64,000 nucleotides of DNA from Thalassomonas viridans (GCF_000948985.2 NZ_CP059733.1:5766001-5830000); one strand, 5' to 3'. Positions 25,368 to 34,747 are shown, counted from the first letter of the stretch. Translations and numbers: made by a program. Notes: a model not told the origin generated them from the letters alone.

Positions 25368-27046
25368 TATTTATACTCCCCTTTAATACCATGATAACGG
25401 TTGGCTCTGGACAGTCGCGCCAATTTGTAATACCAGCTTGAATTCCGATATTGAGAGTGGCTGAATAACCAGGCATCTGCATAGGGGTTGTAATGTGGGA
25501 TATCTATGTTATGGACACCAAAATAACTGCTATGGACTTTAGCCTGGACAATATGAACACATTCACCAAGTATCGCCTGGGTGTCCATACGGATAGCCTT
25601 GGCACTAAGTTTGACCTTAGCCCACTCAATTGCTGCCGTATGGGTATTGGCACTAAGTGCCCCCCTGGGCACCAACTCCATTACCAGCTCATTAAATACC
25701 GGTACCAGATTTTTCGCCTCTGTTTCCCACAAGAACGTCTGGCTGCCAGTCCAGCCTGCTGCGGTATTATTTCTTTCATCGGTGCCACATTCAGAACTAA
25801 AATAATCTAAACCACCATATTGAGTATAACCATGGGGATCAGCATTGGCCCCAGTCGTGCCTGTGATATAACCCACCTTCATCGCCTGATACTCACTGTA
25901 CTGGCGATCATTATCTGTTTTATTGTAATGGCTGTTGTATTTCAAAGGATTATAGCTACTGGCTGTACCTTGTGTACGCAAAGCCACCAAGAACATATCT
26001 TCCTGTGCATCCACCCAGGCTTGCGCCACAGTTAAGTCAGCAAAAGTGGCAATATTCGGATCCACCCAGCCATCGTTATACAAATACCAGACCTTCAGCG
26101 ACTCAACCACTACCAAGCAGTTTTTACTGTTATCATAAAATGCGGTAACAGCTATATGATTCGTGCGATTAGAAGTTTGCGTCGCTTTTCGGCCATATTT
26201 ATCGGTTAATAAGGCATCATTATAATGACCTACGGCAACACCATAATCGGCATCGCTAAAAAGGCCGATACCTCGCCAGTTCGCATGGGTTTGCGAATTA
26301 GTGGTATAGTCAGCACACACAGCTGTGAATTTAATGTCTTCAGCGTTATCTGATTTAGCTAACGGATATTCACCGCAAACAGGATAATAACCATATCTAT
26401 GGGTATAAGAAGTTCGAGCAGTATTAGTGGAACAACTCATGTAATTTTTACGGGTAAAAGTTGCGTTATGAAAATCACTGCCCGATGCCAATTCATACCA
26501 GTTATGACAATGTTGTACTCCGGAGGGGGTACCTGTTGCTTGCGCCTGCGGTGCGGAGTAAATATTGACCTGCCCGTTATCACTAAAAATCACAGATTGC
26601 TGCGGACAAATACTTGTTATCTCATCCATAATCTCATTATCACCATCAAGCACCGTCAGGTTATGACTGTTGCCTAACTGGCCACCTTCCCGGTTACGTA
26701 CACCTTCAAGCAGTTCACGTACCTGGGCAACAACACTCAGGTTATCAGCCTGACTGTCTAAATTCGTCGTAGCACCGTCTAAAGCCTGTTTGGCACTGTT
26801 GATATCCCCTTTAGCAGCATCAATGTCGAGAACCATCTGGGCAACGGCATTGGTCATGCTTTGCTCGGCCGTATTTAAATGCTGCTCGGCAACGGCCACC
26901 AAGGCCTGTTCAAAGTCTTCATTCTCGGCAAGCGCCTGAACAGACTTTGACAACAGTAACAACTCTTCCCCTGTCATATCCGCTTCTGCGCCGGCTTTAA
27001 GTTTGGTCAGTAATGATTTAACCGTAGATGATATATTTACAGTCAT
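25367..27046 (-). CDS. Fibre-like protein B
   Basis: 559 residues. N-terminus TVKSLLTKLKAGAEADMTGE... LLLLSKSVQALAENEDFEQA is nearly the same as in fibre A, followed by a coiled-coil region (about 55-115) and a long Tyr/Asn/His-rich beta-type region unrelated at sight to A or C (contains repeated Y/G/T-rich strands; HNWYELASG, YGGLDYFSSECG). Six or more Cys residues occur. Inferred receptor-binding fibre; the target is unknown. Followed by its own partner with stop/start overlap. Confidence 0.7.
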   Translation of the reverse strand: MTVNISSTVKSLLTKLKAGAEADMTGEELLLLSKSVQALAENEDFEQALVAVAEQHLNTAEQSMTNAVAQMVLDIDAAKGDINSAKQALDGATTNLDSQADNLSVVAQVRELLEGVRNREGGQLGNSHNLTVLDGDNEIMDEITSICPQQSVIFSDNGQVNIYSAPQAQATGTPSGVQHCHNWYELASGSDFHNATFTRKNYMSCSTNTARTSYTHRYGYYPVCGEYPLAKSDNAEDIKFTAVCADYTTNSQTHANWRGIGLFSDADYGVAVGHYNDALLTDKYGRKATQTSNRTNHIAVTAFYDNSKNCLVVVESLKVWYLYNDGWVDPNIATFADLTVAQAWVDAQEDMFLVALRTQGTASSYNPLKYNSHYNKTDNDRQYSEYQAMKVGYITGTTGANADPHGYTQYGGLDYFSSECGTDERNNTAAGWTGSQTFLWETEAKNLVPVFNELVMELVPRGALSANTHTAAIEWAKVKLSAKAIRMDTQAILGECVHIVQAKVHSSYFGVHNIDIPHYNPYADAWLFSHSQYRNSSWYYKLARLSRANRYHGIKGEYK

Positions 27047-27048
27047 CT

Positions 27049-27678
27049 TTATGCTCCTGGGACTTCCGCCAATGCCGGCGCTTCATTGTTCGTTAACGAC
27101 AGGGCTATGTCGGCATCGACATTCACCACAGCAAACACGGTTTTATCCAGGGCCAATCTGAAATCGTCCGCTAATTTACTGTTAATCAGTTGCTCGTTAA
27201 TTTCCCAATAACCGGCTTTGGTCATAGGAGCATTAACAGTGATCACACCGCCGTCCAAAACCCCTGCAAATAAATCCTGCTCCCCCGTAGCCTGGTTCAC
27301 TACCGGAATGCGGAACAAGTCCCTTGGCAACTCGGTTAACAGGGAAAACTCATCTTCTTTATCGGCCAGGAGCTTGGCCTTTAACAGTAAGGTTGCTCCC
27401 AGGCTCACGGTCGTTTCGCTAAATTCAGCTTCCGGGTTGGGCGCCTGTAAAATCACCCCGCTATCAGATGCGACGGCAGGTATGTCAAAAACGACATAAG
27501 CGGCATAAGAGATTTCATTTTCAGGCTGCTGCTCTTGTAACTTGGCTTCGGCCTTAGCATAATCAAGCGCTTCTTCCTCGTTACGCCATAACTCCCCGGT
27601 TTCCGGGTTATTGGTAAACTCGGTACCATCGGCCGCAACCAAAAGCTGTTTGATTTTATCCCATGAAAAAATTGTCAT
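27049..27678 (-). CDS. Fibre C partner protein (209 aa)
   Basis: N-terminus has TNNPETGELWRNEEEALDYA, the shared partner motif. The rest forms the domain shared with the fibre B partner and the 39366 protein: DLFRIPVVNQATGEQ, AGVLDGGVITVN, AGYWEINEQLINSKL. GGGAG ribosome binding site; starts three bases after fibre C ends. Function is inferred from strict pairing with a fibre gene. Confidence 0.6.
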   Translation of the reverse strand: MTIFSWDKIKQLLVAADGTEFTNNPETGELWRNEEEALDYAKAEAKLQEQQPENEISYAAYVVFDIPAVASDSGVILQAPNPEAEFSETTVSLGATLLLKAKLLADKEDEFSLLTELPRDLFRIPVVNQATGEQDLFAGVLDGGVITVNAPMTKAGYWEINEQLINSKLADDFRLALDKTVFAVVNVDADIALSLTNNEAPALAEVPGA

Positions 27679-27681
27679 TTA

Positions 27682-29070
27682 CTATCTCCCGAATGATAAA
27701 CCGCAGATCTGCCAGAACGCAGCACTGCTACTACTGTAATAGTCGTAACCCGACACATCCGAGATCAGGCATTTATGGATGTGCGAAAAAGCCACCATAA
27801 CCGGCGTATACATGCGCTGGTTAGTGTAATGATATGTATTTGCCAGTGAGAATAAGTCAATACTTTGCCGTTCCATCACGCCATAGACATCACGGAACAT
27901 GGCTTGTCCTTTCCATGAAATCCATACCGGCCTTGTGGTGGTTGTATTAATGGGAGTCACGGCAGTATTGTAAACGGCGAAATTATTTGCCTGCGGAAAG
28001 TCAGCAACCATAATGCCGTTGTCCAAATCGAACCCCGTCCGTTTTGTGCTAGCTGCTGCATACCCTCCCATATAAGGCGCGGTCCAGGACTTTTCGAAAT
28101 ATGATCCCTGGTTTTCCACATCAGATTTACCACGCTGGCCATTGAAATAACCGATAAAGGAGTCTGCCCGTAAGTGGCCTTCTCCTTCTGCCCAGGCAGC
28201 GAATGCATCGGCATCGATAAAAGTAGTATCACCTATAGTAGTGAAGCCATCGGTTGCATCGATGGTATGCAAAAAGCCACCGCTGACACAGTACAGATCT
28301 TTACTGCTTTTATCGTAATAAATACTCAGGTAATCAACCGATTTATTGAACTCCCAGCTAAGAGCACCCAATTTTTGCACATATAAGGTTCCGCTATCGT
28401 AGCGAAGCAGGCGACAGCTATCATCGCTAAAAGGACAAAAACCGTAACTACCCGAGGCAAAAAATTGTCCCGTTCCTGTGGCCGTACTCACCGAACCGTC
28501 AGCTTTAACCCGAACGATACAACTACGGCGATAAGTCGTTGTTTGATTGCCAAAATCCAGAAAGCAATAAAACTCTTTCGTCGCATAATTATCAAGTGAA
28601 GTTACGTTAGCTGGCGCATACTGATAACCGTTCTGACCTACTGCGCCAGTCAAAGTGTGATCAGTTTGGTAAAAACCTATCTGATGCTTGTTAAAGACAC
28701 CGCTAATGTTATTACGCACCGTAGGTGCGATAGTAGCCAGCGAAGTATCTAAACTGCTGGTCATGCCCGAGAGACTGGTATCTATGCTGGTTTGTAATCC
28801 AGGGATCAAATCCAGATTAGTCGCCTGGGTTTCAATTGAATTCTTCGCGGCATTAATATCATCTTTTGCTGCGGTTAAGGCAGCATCGGCAGTATTAAAG
28901 TGCTCTTCTACTACCGCAATCAAGGCGGTTTCAAAGGTAGTGCTGTTTTTCATGGTGTCCAGCGCTTTTGCCACCAGCAACTGGTCTTCTGCACTAAGCG
29001 GCGTATCGCTGTTTAAATCAGCAACCAGCTTGTCAACCATGATTTGTGCAGCATTGGATATTGTTGACAT
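27682..29070 (-). CDS. Fibre-like protein C
   Basis: 462 residues. The N-terminus (PLSAEDQLLVAKALDTM... FETALIAVVEEHFNTADAAL) is a diverged version of the docking region of A and B, followed by a helical segment rich in Ser/Thr (about 60-125) and a beta-type C-terminal region with many aromatic and Gly residues. The end (KCLISDVSGYDYYSSSS) looks surface exposed. Inferred fibre or tip protein; no family recognised. Confidence 0.68.
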   Translation of the reverse strand: MSTISNAAQIMVDKLVADLNSDTPLSAEDQLLVAKALDTMKNSTTFETALIAVVEEHFNTADAALTAAKDDINAAKNSIETQATNLDLIPGLQTSIDTSLSGMTSSLDTSLATIAPTVRNNISGVFNKHQIGFYQTDHTLTGAVGQNGYQYAPANVTSLDNYATKEFYCFLDFGNQTTTYRRSCIVRVKADGSVSTATGTGQFFASGSYGFCPFSDDSCRLLRYDSGTLYVQKLGALSWEFNKSVDYLSIYYDKSSKDLYCVSGGFLHTIDATDGFTTIGDTTFIDADAFAAWAEGEGHLRADSFIGYFNGQRGKSDVENQGSYFEKSWTAPYMGGYAAASTKRTGFDLDNGIMVADFPQANNFAVYNTAVTPINTTTTRPVWISWKGQAMFRDVYGVMERQSIDLFSLANTYHYTNQRMYTPVMVAFSHIHKCLISDVSGYDYYSSSSAAFWQICGLSFGR

Positions 29071-29090
29071 GTTATTTCCTTAATGCTTAT

Positions 29091-29321
29091 TTAAACGTTA
29101 AACAACTGCTCATCCAGCAAGTGATTAATCTTGATGCGGCGGAATCTTTCCGCATTGATGCGCTCTTCCTGCTCCAGCTTTTCCTGTAAATCTATGCTGT
29201 TTTGATGGAAGTCGTTGTCAATGGCGGTGATTGCCTCGGCGATACGGACCACGTCGTCCTGCAGGAAATTATCGGCATCCGGCAAGGGGTAATCCTGGTG
29301 GAGTGTTCTGTTATCGAACAT
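29091..29321 (-). CDS. Short tail-fibre N-terminal-type protein (76 aa)
   Basis: Start at 29321 with AGGAGG upstream. Opens with NRTLHQDYPLPDADNFLQDD and VVRIAEAITAID, a pattern seen at the N-terminus of phage tail fibre or spike proteins that dock to the baseplate, followed only by a charged coiled coil. It may be a free-standing adaptor or a truncated fibre. It lies between the DUF4815 unit and fibre C. Confidence 0.6.
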   Translation of the reverse strand: MFDNRTLHQDYPLPDADNFLQDDVVRIAEAITAIDNDFHQNSIDLQEKLEQEERINAERFRRIKINHLLDEQLFNV

Positions 29322-29420
29322 AAATCCTCCTGAAATAAAAATGGAGTAATGAAAAAATGAACAAGCGCCCCGGGAAAAACGGGACACTTGCAAGATATGC
29401 CTGGTATTAGTAAACAGGCA

Positions 29421-30620
29421 TTAAGTGGTCATTACCCTTAAGTCACGCACGCGGGGCCTGTCCTGGGCGCTGCCGTTAAGCACCAGCTTGACCCGGACGT
29501 TGTCGCTGGTCACATCATCTAAAATAAACTTCAGACTCTGCCAGTCGTCTCCCACGGCATTGCCTGAGTCCACCGACATTTGCTGCCACTCGCCGTTCAG
29601 TTCGGCAAAAACATCAACGCGGGACTGGCCCGGGACGAAAGATTCGAAAACTACAGTTACCTTTTTATTGGCGCCGCAGGGGATTGCCCGGGTAATATAA
29701 TCGGCGCTCTGCGCCAAGGTGCCCGATGCCGCCTGGACGCCCGGATATAACACCGGGCTCAGATTGTCGGTACCGGTCAGGCGTGCCTGGACATCAAGTT
29801 TGCCGGTGAAGTTGGCGGACAGGTTAACCGGCTCGCCTTCCTGGCAGGTATACACAGGCTGATTTTCACCCTGCGGGGTAAATTCGAAACGCAGGTCGGT
29901 TTCCGTGCCCGGACGTTCCACTGTGGCCAAAGGCAACCAGTTGGACATTTCATCGACATCCATTTCGCCCAAAGGCAATACCATGGAAGTTTCATCAAAC
30001 TTCGCCGCCAATAAACGGAAAGTTAAATCCATGCTTTGGTGCGGCGTCCAGGTGCTGGCATTACTCGATGACAGCAAGACCCCTACCTGATAAGGCTGGC
30101 TGGTTACCCAGCCCTGGTTGGAGTCGTATTTACCCAGCTCCGCCACCGACACTTCATAGTCGGCATCGTCGGTTAACACCACAATCGCGTATTCCTGATC
30201 GGCATTTAAAAATACCGGGGCAAATTCAAAACGTGTGGTCTGGCCGTCTAGTAAAATGTCGTCGCTGGTTAGCGTTGCTTCCGCCAGCACTTCCTGGTTG
30301 GGTAAGCCGGTGGCGGTTTCGCGGATCTGCACCCGGATGGTTTGCGTGCCTTTAGTGGTAAACCACAGGTCTACCCCGGCGATATGCCGGCTTTGCGGCA
30401 AGGTAAAAGTTTGTGCCAGCGGATCCCAGCGCTGCCGCCAGGTGGTAAAGGTACGTACCCGGCGCATGGTGGCTACCTGGATACGGCCGCTGCCGGTGTA
30501 GCTGGCTTCACCGAAGGAGCCGCCTTCACCGCGAAAAGTTACCGATTTTGTGCCGGCAGGCACACCGCTCGGTACGGTAAAAGAACCACGGACTATGCCC
30601 TGGCTGTCTGCTTGAACCAT
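29421..30620 (-). CDS. DUF4815 fibre protein, C-terminal half (split gene)
   Basis: 399 residues if started at ATG 30620. The opening (GSFTVPSGVPAGTKSVTFRG, then IQVATMRRVRTF..W, DPLAQTFTLPQSRHIAG) is what normally continues the DUF4815 protein rather than a gene start. The frame is open about 70 bases further upstream, across the stop of the N-terminal half, and reads sensibly there (..YAGNNQDNSGGKI). A single +1 shift would join the halves. Beta-sandwich domains (FTPQGENQPVYTC..., C-terminal jelly-roll ending RPRVRDLRVMTT) suggest carbohydrate- or receptor-binding modules. Either a recent frameshift, recoding, or two interacting polypeptides. Confidence 0.7.
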   Translation of the reverse strand: MVQADSQGIVRGSFTVPSGVPAGTKSVTFRGEGGSFGEASYTGSGRIQVATMRRVRTFTTWRQRWDPLAQTFTLPQSRHIAGVDLWFTTKGTQTIRVQIRETATGLPNQEVLAEATLTSDDILLDGQTTRFEFAPVFLNADQEYAIVVLTDDADYEVSVAELGKYDSNQGWVTSQPYQVGVLLSSSNASTWTPHQSMDLTFRLLAAKFDETSMVLPLGEMDVDEMSNWLPLATVERPGTETDLRFEFTPQGENQPVYTCQEGEPVNLSANFTGKLDVQARLTGTDNLSPVLYPGVQAASGTLAQSADYITRAIPCGANKKVTVVFESFVPGQSRVDVFAELNGEWQQMSVDSGNAVGDDWQSLKFILDDVTSDNVRVKLVLNGSAQDRPRVRDLRVMTT

Positions 30621-30666
30621 TATTTTGCCCCCGCTGTTGTCTTGGTTGTTGCCTGCATAAGAGTCA

Positions 30667-32688
30667 TTAGCTTGCTCCCGAAGTAATGTCGGAGCCGTCG
30701 AACATCAGCTGCTCCAGCTTCTCACCCGGGCCAAAGCCGGTGATTTCAAAGTTCACCTGGCGTACCCGTAGAAATTCTGCTTCGGTGGAGGAAACCGACA
30801 CGGTTTGCACCGAATCGCTGCGGGTAGTCCGGGAGCCCCAGCCCCAACCCCAGTCCCAGGTACGGGTGCTCGGGTTCCATACCCGCCGCCATACCCGGCG
30901 CCAACCTCGGGTGATCCAGCGGGTCACAGGACTGGTCCATACCCGGGTGGTCTGGGTCCAGTGATCTACCGCCGGGGTCAGTTTTACCGTGGCCGGGATA
31001 GGTGAAAACGCCTGGTAGGGGTTCACCTTCATCTTGCCGGTTTTCATGGTTTGTTCGAGAATCGCTTCCAGCTGGTAATTTAAGGTCACCGGACGGTCAT
31101 CGCTTGGCAGGGGCAAATCGGTCACCGACACATCCACCGGCAGCATCAGCTCGCCGTCGATAATCGCGGCGGTTTGCGCCAGGCCGGAGTCACGCATGTC
31201 GTCGTCCAGGAAAGGATCGACAAAAACCCCTAATTTTGCCGCCGGCTCTTCGGCATTGGCATCGTTACGCAGGCGCTCAATCGCCACCAAGTCATACAAA
31301 TCGCTGATTTGCTGCTGCATTTCTTCCAGCGTCGCCATAGGCACAGAGCGTACCGCCAGATTGGTGACTTCCGGCTTGCCGTCGCTAAACCAGTTCTGCC
31401 TGATTTGCGCCAGCACCAGCTGGTTAGCCGGGGCAACCGGTGTCGTGGGTTCATAGCTGTTGGACAAACCTTTGATACGTTGTACCTGGCCCTGCTGATC
31501 CAGCACCATCAGATCGATACGGTTCATGCTCCAGTCATAGTCGACATCTAAAGCCGAGTTCGCCACAATCGTTGTGCCGTCAGCTTGGGCCTGGCTCAGG
31601 GTAAAACCGGTTTCATCGGCGGTTACTGCCAGCTGCTCGCGGAACTGGTAGGTGACCTGGTAGCTTTCGCCCCCCTGGGGTTCATTGCCCCCCAGCCCCC
31701 AGTTCACCTGGTTGCCGCTGCGGGTGAAATCGATCCCCTCCTGATAAACCGTCTCATTCTGGGTCACAGACACCAGGGCAAAGACACCGACATCCGGCAA
31801 AGGATCCATGCCGCCGGGCACCGCGCTATGGGTAACGGTTACGGTTTTTTCCAGGTTGGCATCCACCCGGGAAACAGAATTTACCGGAGAAAAGGCCAGG
31901 TCGATACGCATATCGCCGCTTTCATCCGGGGTAAAGACATGTAGCTCGCCTTCGATCAACTGCTTGTCGGGATCATAGTCAAAAAGCTCACGCCGTGACG
32001 TAGGGAAAGAAACTTCGTATCCCTGGATATGGGCCTTGCCCTCTTCCAGGCTGTAAACCTGGTAGTCCCCTTCAATATCGCGATAGGTTAAGTTCATGCC
32101 GTCAACAACATAACTGCCGCCGTTGGATTCACGGTCGTAACGGGCCAGCGCCACGGTTACGGCATCGAGCTGCGGCGGCGGCTGTTTGATGATCAGCACC
32201 CCTTTGTCAATACGGTATACCGGATAGAAGTTGGCGTCTTCAAAACCGCTGTCGGAAGCCAGTCCCCACTGACAGGTGACTTTTAAACGCGCCGCACCCG
32301 GCTCGTCATAGTTGTGGGCGCTGACGGCCGGATCCCTTAAGCTGGGATCTTCCAGTTCGGTGACCTGGCTTTCACTGAGCCAGACACCTATATCGATAAT
32401 CTGATCTGTAGCGATCACCAGCTCTGCCGGCGCCAGGGTACGCACCTGGCCACGAAGGTAAACCGAGCTGGCGCCGATTTGTACCAGGCCGGTTTCACTG
32501 TTCACCGCAGGCTCGCCGTCAAGCACAACATCGCCGTCTTTTAGCAAGACATCGGCAATGCCTTTAACCTGATGGGAAACCTGGGCCTGCATATCGTTTA
32601 ATTCCGCACTTTGCAAACCTTTGCCTGAGCGAAACAGCAGTTGTTCATAACCCTTTTCCGGGTCAAATCTCTGATAATAATCTTGCAT
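30667..32688 (-). CDS. DUF4815 fibre protein, N-terminal half
   Basis: 673 residues. Opens YQRFDPEKGYEQLLFRSGKG and LQSAELNDMQ, the DUF4815 signature, followed by beta-rich repeats and a helical segment (MATLEEMQQQISDLYDLVAI). A striking Trp/Arg-rich stretch (about residues 590-630, WRRVWRRVWNP and WGWGWGS) precedes the end FDGSDITSGAS. DUF4815 proteins occur in phage tail modules and are probably long baseplate-attached fibres. The reading frame stops 46 bases before the ATG of the second half; see that entry. Confidence 0.82.
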   Translation of the reverse strand: MQDYYQRFDPEKGYEQLLFRSGKGLQSAELNDMQAQVSHQVKGIADVLLKDGDVVLDGEPAVNSETGLVQIGASSVYLRGQVRTLAPAELVIATDQIIDIGVWLSESQVTELEDPSLRDPAVSAHNYDEPGAARLKVTCQWGLASDSGFEDANFYPVYRIDKGVLIIKQPPPQLDAVTVALARYDRESNGGSYVVDGMNLTYRDIEGDYQVYSLEEGKAHIQGYEVSFPTSRRELFDYDPDKQLIEGELHVFTPDESGDMRIDLAFSPVNSVSRVDANLEKTVTVTHSAVPGGMDPLPDVGVFALVSVTQNETVYQEGIDFTRSGNQVNWGLGGNEPQGGESYQVTYQFREQLAVTADETGFTLSQAQADGTTIVANSALDVDYDWSMNRIDLMVLDQQGQVQRIKGLSNSYEPTTPVAPANQLVLAQIRQNWFSDGKPEVTNLAVRSVPMATLEEMQQQISDLYDLVAIERLRNDANAEEPAAKLGVFVDPFLDDDMRDSGLAQTAAIIDGELMLPVDVSVTDLPLPSDDRPVTLNYQLEAILEQTMKTGKMKVNPYQAFSPIPATVKLTPAVDHWTQTTRVWTSPVTRWITRGWRRVWRRVWNPSTRTWDWGWGWGSRTTRSDSVQTVSVSSTEAEFLRVRQVNFEITGFGPGEKLEQLMFDGSDITSGAS

Positions 32689-32698
32689 AAAGCTTCCT

Positions 32699-33181
32699 TT
32701 AAAAACTCAGTACAAATTCAAATGTTTCCCTGACCCCCTGGTCACGGAATAAAGGTTTGCGGTGCTCCAGCAGCATTAAACTGCCTGTTGATTCCAGTTC
32801 ATCCGGGGTAAAGTAATATTGCCCGTCAGGCAAACCGGCTTTAGGCTGGCTGTCCACCATCACACCAACTTCCCTTAAGGTTTCCCCCAGGGCATTGTCG
32901 AAATCAAAGTTAAATTCCAGGTAGATATGATTGGTGGGGCTTTCCACCAGGGAAAACTTCCCGGTAGGCACCTCAATGCCGCCTTCGCTGTCCGGCTGGC
33001 AAAATTTAACGCGGCTGGCTTTACGGTAGCCCAGGGCATCAAGTAATGCGGTGCTGGTGATCTGTTCCGCCGGGGGATTATCGCCCCAGCTGACATCACC
33101 TCGTCCCCAGCCGATAAAAATAGGCTGGCTGGCTACAAATTCCGCCAGGGCAATGCGCCCGCTTTGGGTAAGTATGGCCAC
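32699..33181 (-). CDS. Phage tail-associated protein (DUF4815 partner)
   Basis: 160 residues beginning MAILTQSGRIALAEFVASQP with IFIGWGRGDVSWGD and ETLREVGVMVDSQ, a recurrent but unnamed phage tail protein type, often just upstream of DUF4815 genes. Likely a fibre adaptor or baseplate-proximal collar (resembles tail-collar folds in its 'G-D...A..L...G' opening). First gene of the unit controlled by the two palindromic elements upstream and the 33315-33342 terminator. Confidence 0.7.
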   Translation of the reverse strand: MAILTQSGRIALAEFVASQPIFIGWGRGDVSWGDNPPAEQITSTALLDALGYRKASRVKFCQPDSEGGIEVPTGKFSLVESPTNHIYLEFNFDFDNALGETLREVGVMVDSQPKAGLPDGQYYFTPDELESTGSLMLLEHRKPLFRDQGVRETFEFVLSF

Positions 33182-33314
33182 TGTAGTTCACTCCTGTGGG
33201 GTTAATGACGAACATCACCAGCCGCAACTTATGTTGCTTATGACCGGCACATATGCGCCAATACCGGGGTGAATTAGTCAAGTTCCGGCATTCGGCTTAT
33301 CGTCAGGTAAAAAC

Positions 33315-33342
33315 AAAAAAACCCGCCGACGGCGGGTTTTTT
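33315..33342 (-). terminator. Strong intrinsic terminator in the leader of the DUF4815 unit
   Basis: AACCCGCC / GGCGGGTT with a three-base loop and T-runs on both sides, so it can act in both directions. It lies between two palindromic promoter elements (33427-33470 and 33609-33652) and the first gene of the unit (start 33181), implying that transcripts from those elements need read-through or antitermination. Confidence 0.88.
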
Positions 33343-33426
33343 AACAGATAACCATTTAAATAAATGGCTGATTTTCATAACTTTGGTTGATAAAGCTTTT
33401 ATTGGCTTCTTTGTCAGTATGGGTAA

Positions 33427-33470
33427 ATGATACCCTTTTTTTCGCTGTGTTACAGGTCAAGTCTGACCTG
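33427..33470 (-). promoter_or_regulatory. Palindromic promoter element, copy 1
   Basis: Operator CAGGTCA-N4-TGACCTG (33453-33470; perfect seven-base arms) followed, on the minus strand and exactly 22 bp from the inner GGTCA/TGACC core, by TATCAT (33427-33432) as a -10-like hexamer and a run of A in the spacer. No separate -35 is needed if an activator binds the palindrome. One of six copies with identical spacing. Confidence 0.75.
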
Positions 33471-33608
33471 AAAAATTTAGCGTAAGCCTGGCCCTGATAC
33501 CGGGCGATAGCCGGTCAATAGCCGGCCTTGTCACTGTACCAAAACAGGCTCAAATCTTGTTGTAAACCGGTAAAGTGCCTTAACCGGCTTCTTTGTCAGT
33601 ATGGGAAA

Positions 33609-33652
33609 ATAATACCCTTTTTTTCGTTGTCTAACAGGTCAAGTCTGACCGG
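33609..33652 (-). promoter_or_regulatory. Palindromic promoter element, copy 2
   Basis: CAGGTCA-N4-TGACCGG at 33635-33652, with TATTAT (minus strand, 33609-33614) 22 bp away. Flanks match copy 1 over about 60 bases (TTTGTCAGTATGGG and the T-run), so this is a recent tandem duplication of the element 182 bp apart. Reads toward the DUF4815 unit. Confidence 0.75.
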
Positions 33653-33800
33653 ATAAGTTTTATCAGTTTAATTAAACCGATTTTCTTCAAACCTGGCTTA
33701 ATTAAATTGACAAAAACAATCGCATTAAAACACCAAGGCCCGGACATGGATCCGGGCCTGTAAATCTAGCGATTTATTTTTATGGCAGTTCTCTGGCTAC

Positions 33801-34037
33801 TTACTCAGGCTTTTGGGGCCAGACAACAAGATCGGGATTGTCCGCCGATTGCGGCAAATCACGCAACGCCTGGCGATACCCGGCAAACTCGGCTTTCTTT
33901 TCTGCCGACAGGGGACTGTCTGAGATTTGCGTCCAGTCGGTAACAGCCATCAACTCGTCCCGTTTCGCTCGGATCCGGGCCCATGCCATTAAATGGATTT
34001 CCTCCATAGTCGGCGTTGGCAAAGCTATATTATCCAT
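33801..34037 (-). CDS. Phage tail fibre assembly chaperone
   Basis: 78 residues. Pattern MAWARIRAKRDELMAVTDWT... PLSAEKKAEFAGYRQALRDL... VVWPQKP is the Phage_tail_APC family, which helps fold or trimerise tail fibres. Located directly after the 34052 fibre gene, its probable client. Last gene of the J1/I1 unit. Confidence 0.88.
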   Translation of the reverse strand: MDNIALPTPTMEEIHLMAWARIRAKRDELMAVTDWTQISDSPLSAEKKAEFAGYRQALRDLPQSADNPDLVVWPQKPE

Positions 34038-34051
34038 ACATACTCCTAATG

Positions 34052-34678
34052 TTAAAATTCAACCGTATCGGCCAAAGAGGCTTTAACTTCCAGGTCTCCG
34101 GCGTTAAATAATCGACCATTGCCTACCCGCATGGTATCTATACATATAGAGTTATAATAGGTATTAGGCACCAAGATACGTAAAATGACATTGCCAGCCG
34201 AGTCTGCATATGAATCAGGACTCATGCCGCCTGAGTTAGCCTTACTAATCAGTGAATTACTGGTGGCATAACAGTAACCGGTAATCACTTCATCAATAAT
34301 TTTGGCCGCTCCGTAGCAATAACCGCGAATATTGAACCAAAACATTTCACTATGGGTGTTGATATTCATGGGGGTTTTAAAATGTAAGTAAACATTGGTG
34401 CTTGCCCCCAGGTCATCAATTTTTCCGGCAAAACCTCCGCTATCTCCCCCCGTGCTGTAGGGGGCTCCGGTAGAATGAAGGAAACCCTGAAAAATATTCA
34501 AACGCATCGCACCATTGACGTTGATATCACCGGTCACGTCTTTTTCGCTGCGCCAGGCATCAAATTCAGTTTCGGCAGCATCAATGCGCTGGTCAATCTG
34601 CCCCATCTTGCCGGCCACGGTTGCTGTCATGTTTTCAGCAGCCTGGACAACATTGGCAATATCTTGTGTTAAAGACAT
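34052..34678 (-). CDS. Tail fibre tip protein of the J1/I1 module
   Basis: 208 residues. The N-terminal ~40 residues form a coiled coil (LTQDIANVVQAAENMTATVAGKM) shared in pattern with the 44465 fibre, followed by a Gly/Tyr/Asn-rich beta region (ITGYCYATSN, LVPNTYYNSICI) without a named family. Probably the receptor-binding tip; its chaperone follows. Confidence 0.7.
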   Translation of the reverse strand: MSLTQDIANVVQAAENMTATVAGKMGQIDQRIDAAETEFDAWRSEKDVTGDINVNGAMRLNIFQGFLHSTGAPYSTGGDSGGFAGKIDDLGASTNVYLHFKTPMNINTHSEMFWFNIRGYCYGAAKIIDEVITGYCYATSNSLISKANSGGMSPDSYADSAGNVILRILVPNTYYNSICIDTMRVGNGRLFNAGDLEVKASLADTVEF

Positions 34679-34747
34679 TTATCCTCTCCTGTTATATATA
34701 ACGCTGATTGATTCAGCGCCATTCTTACTAAATTGACCGTCACCTTA

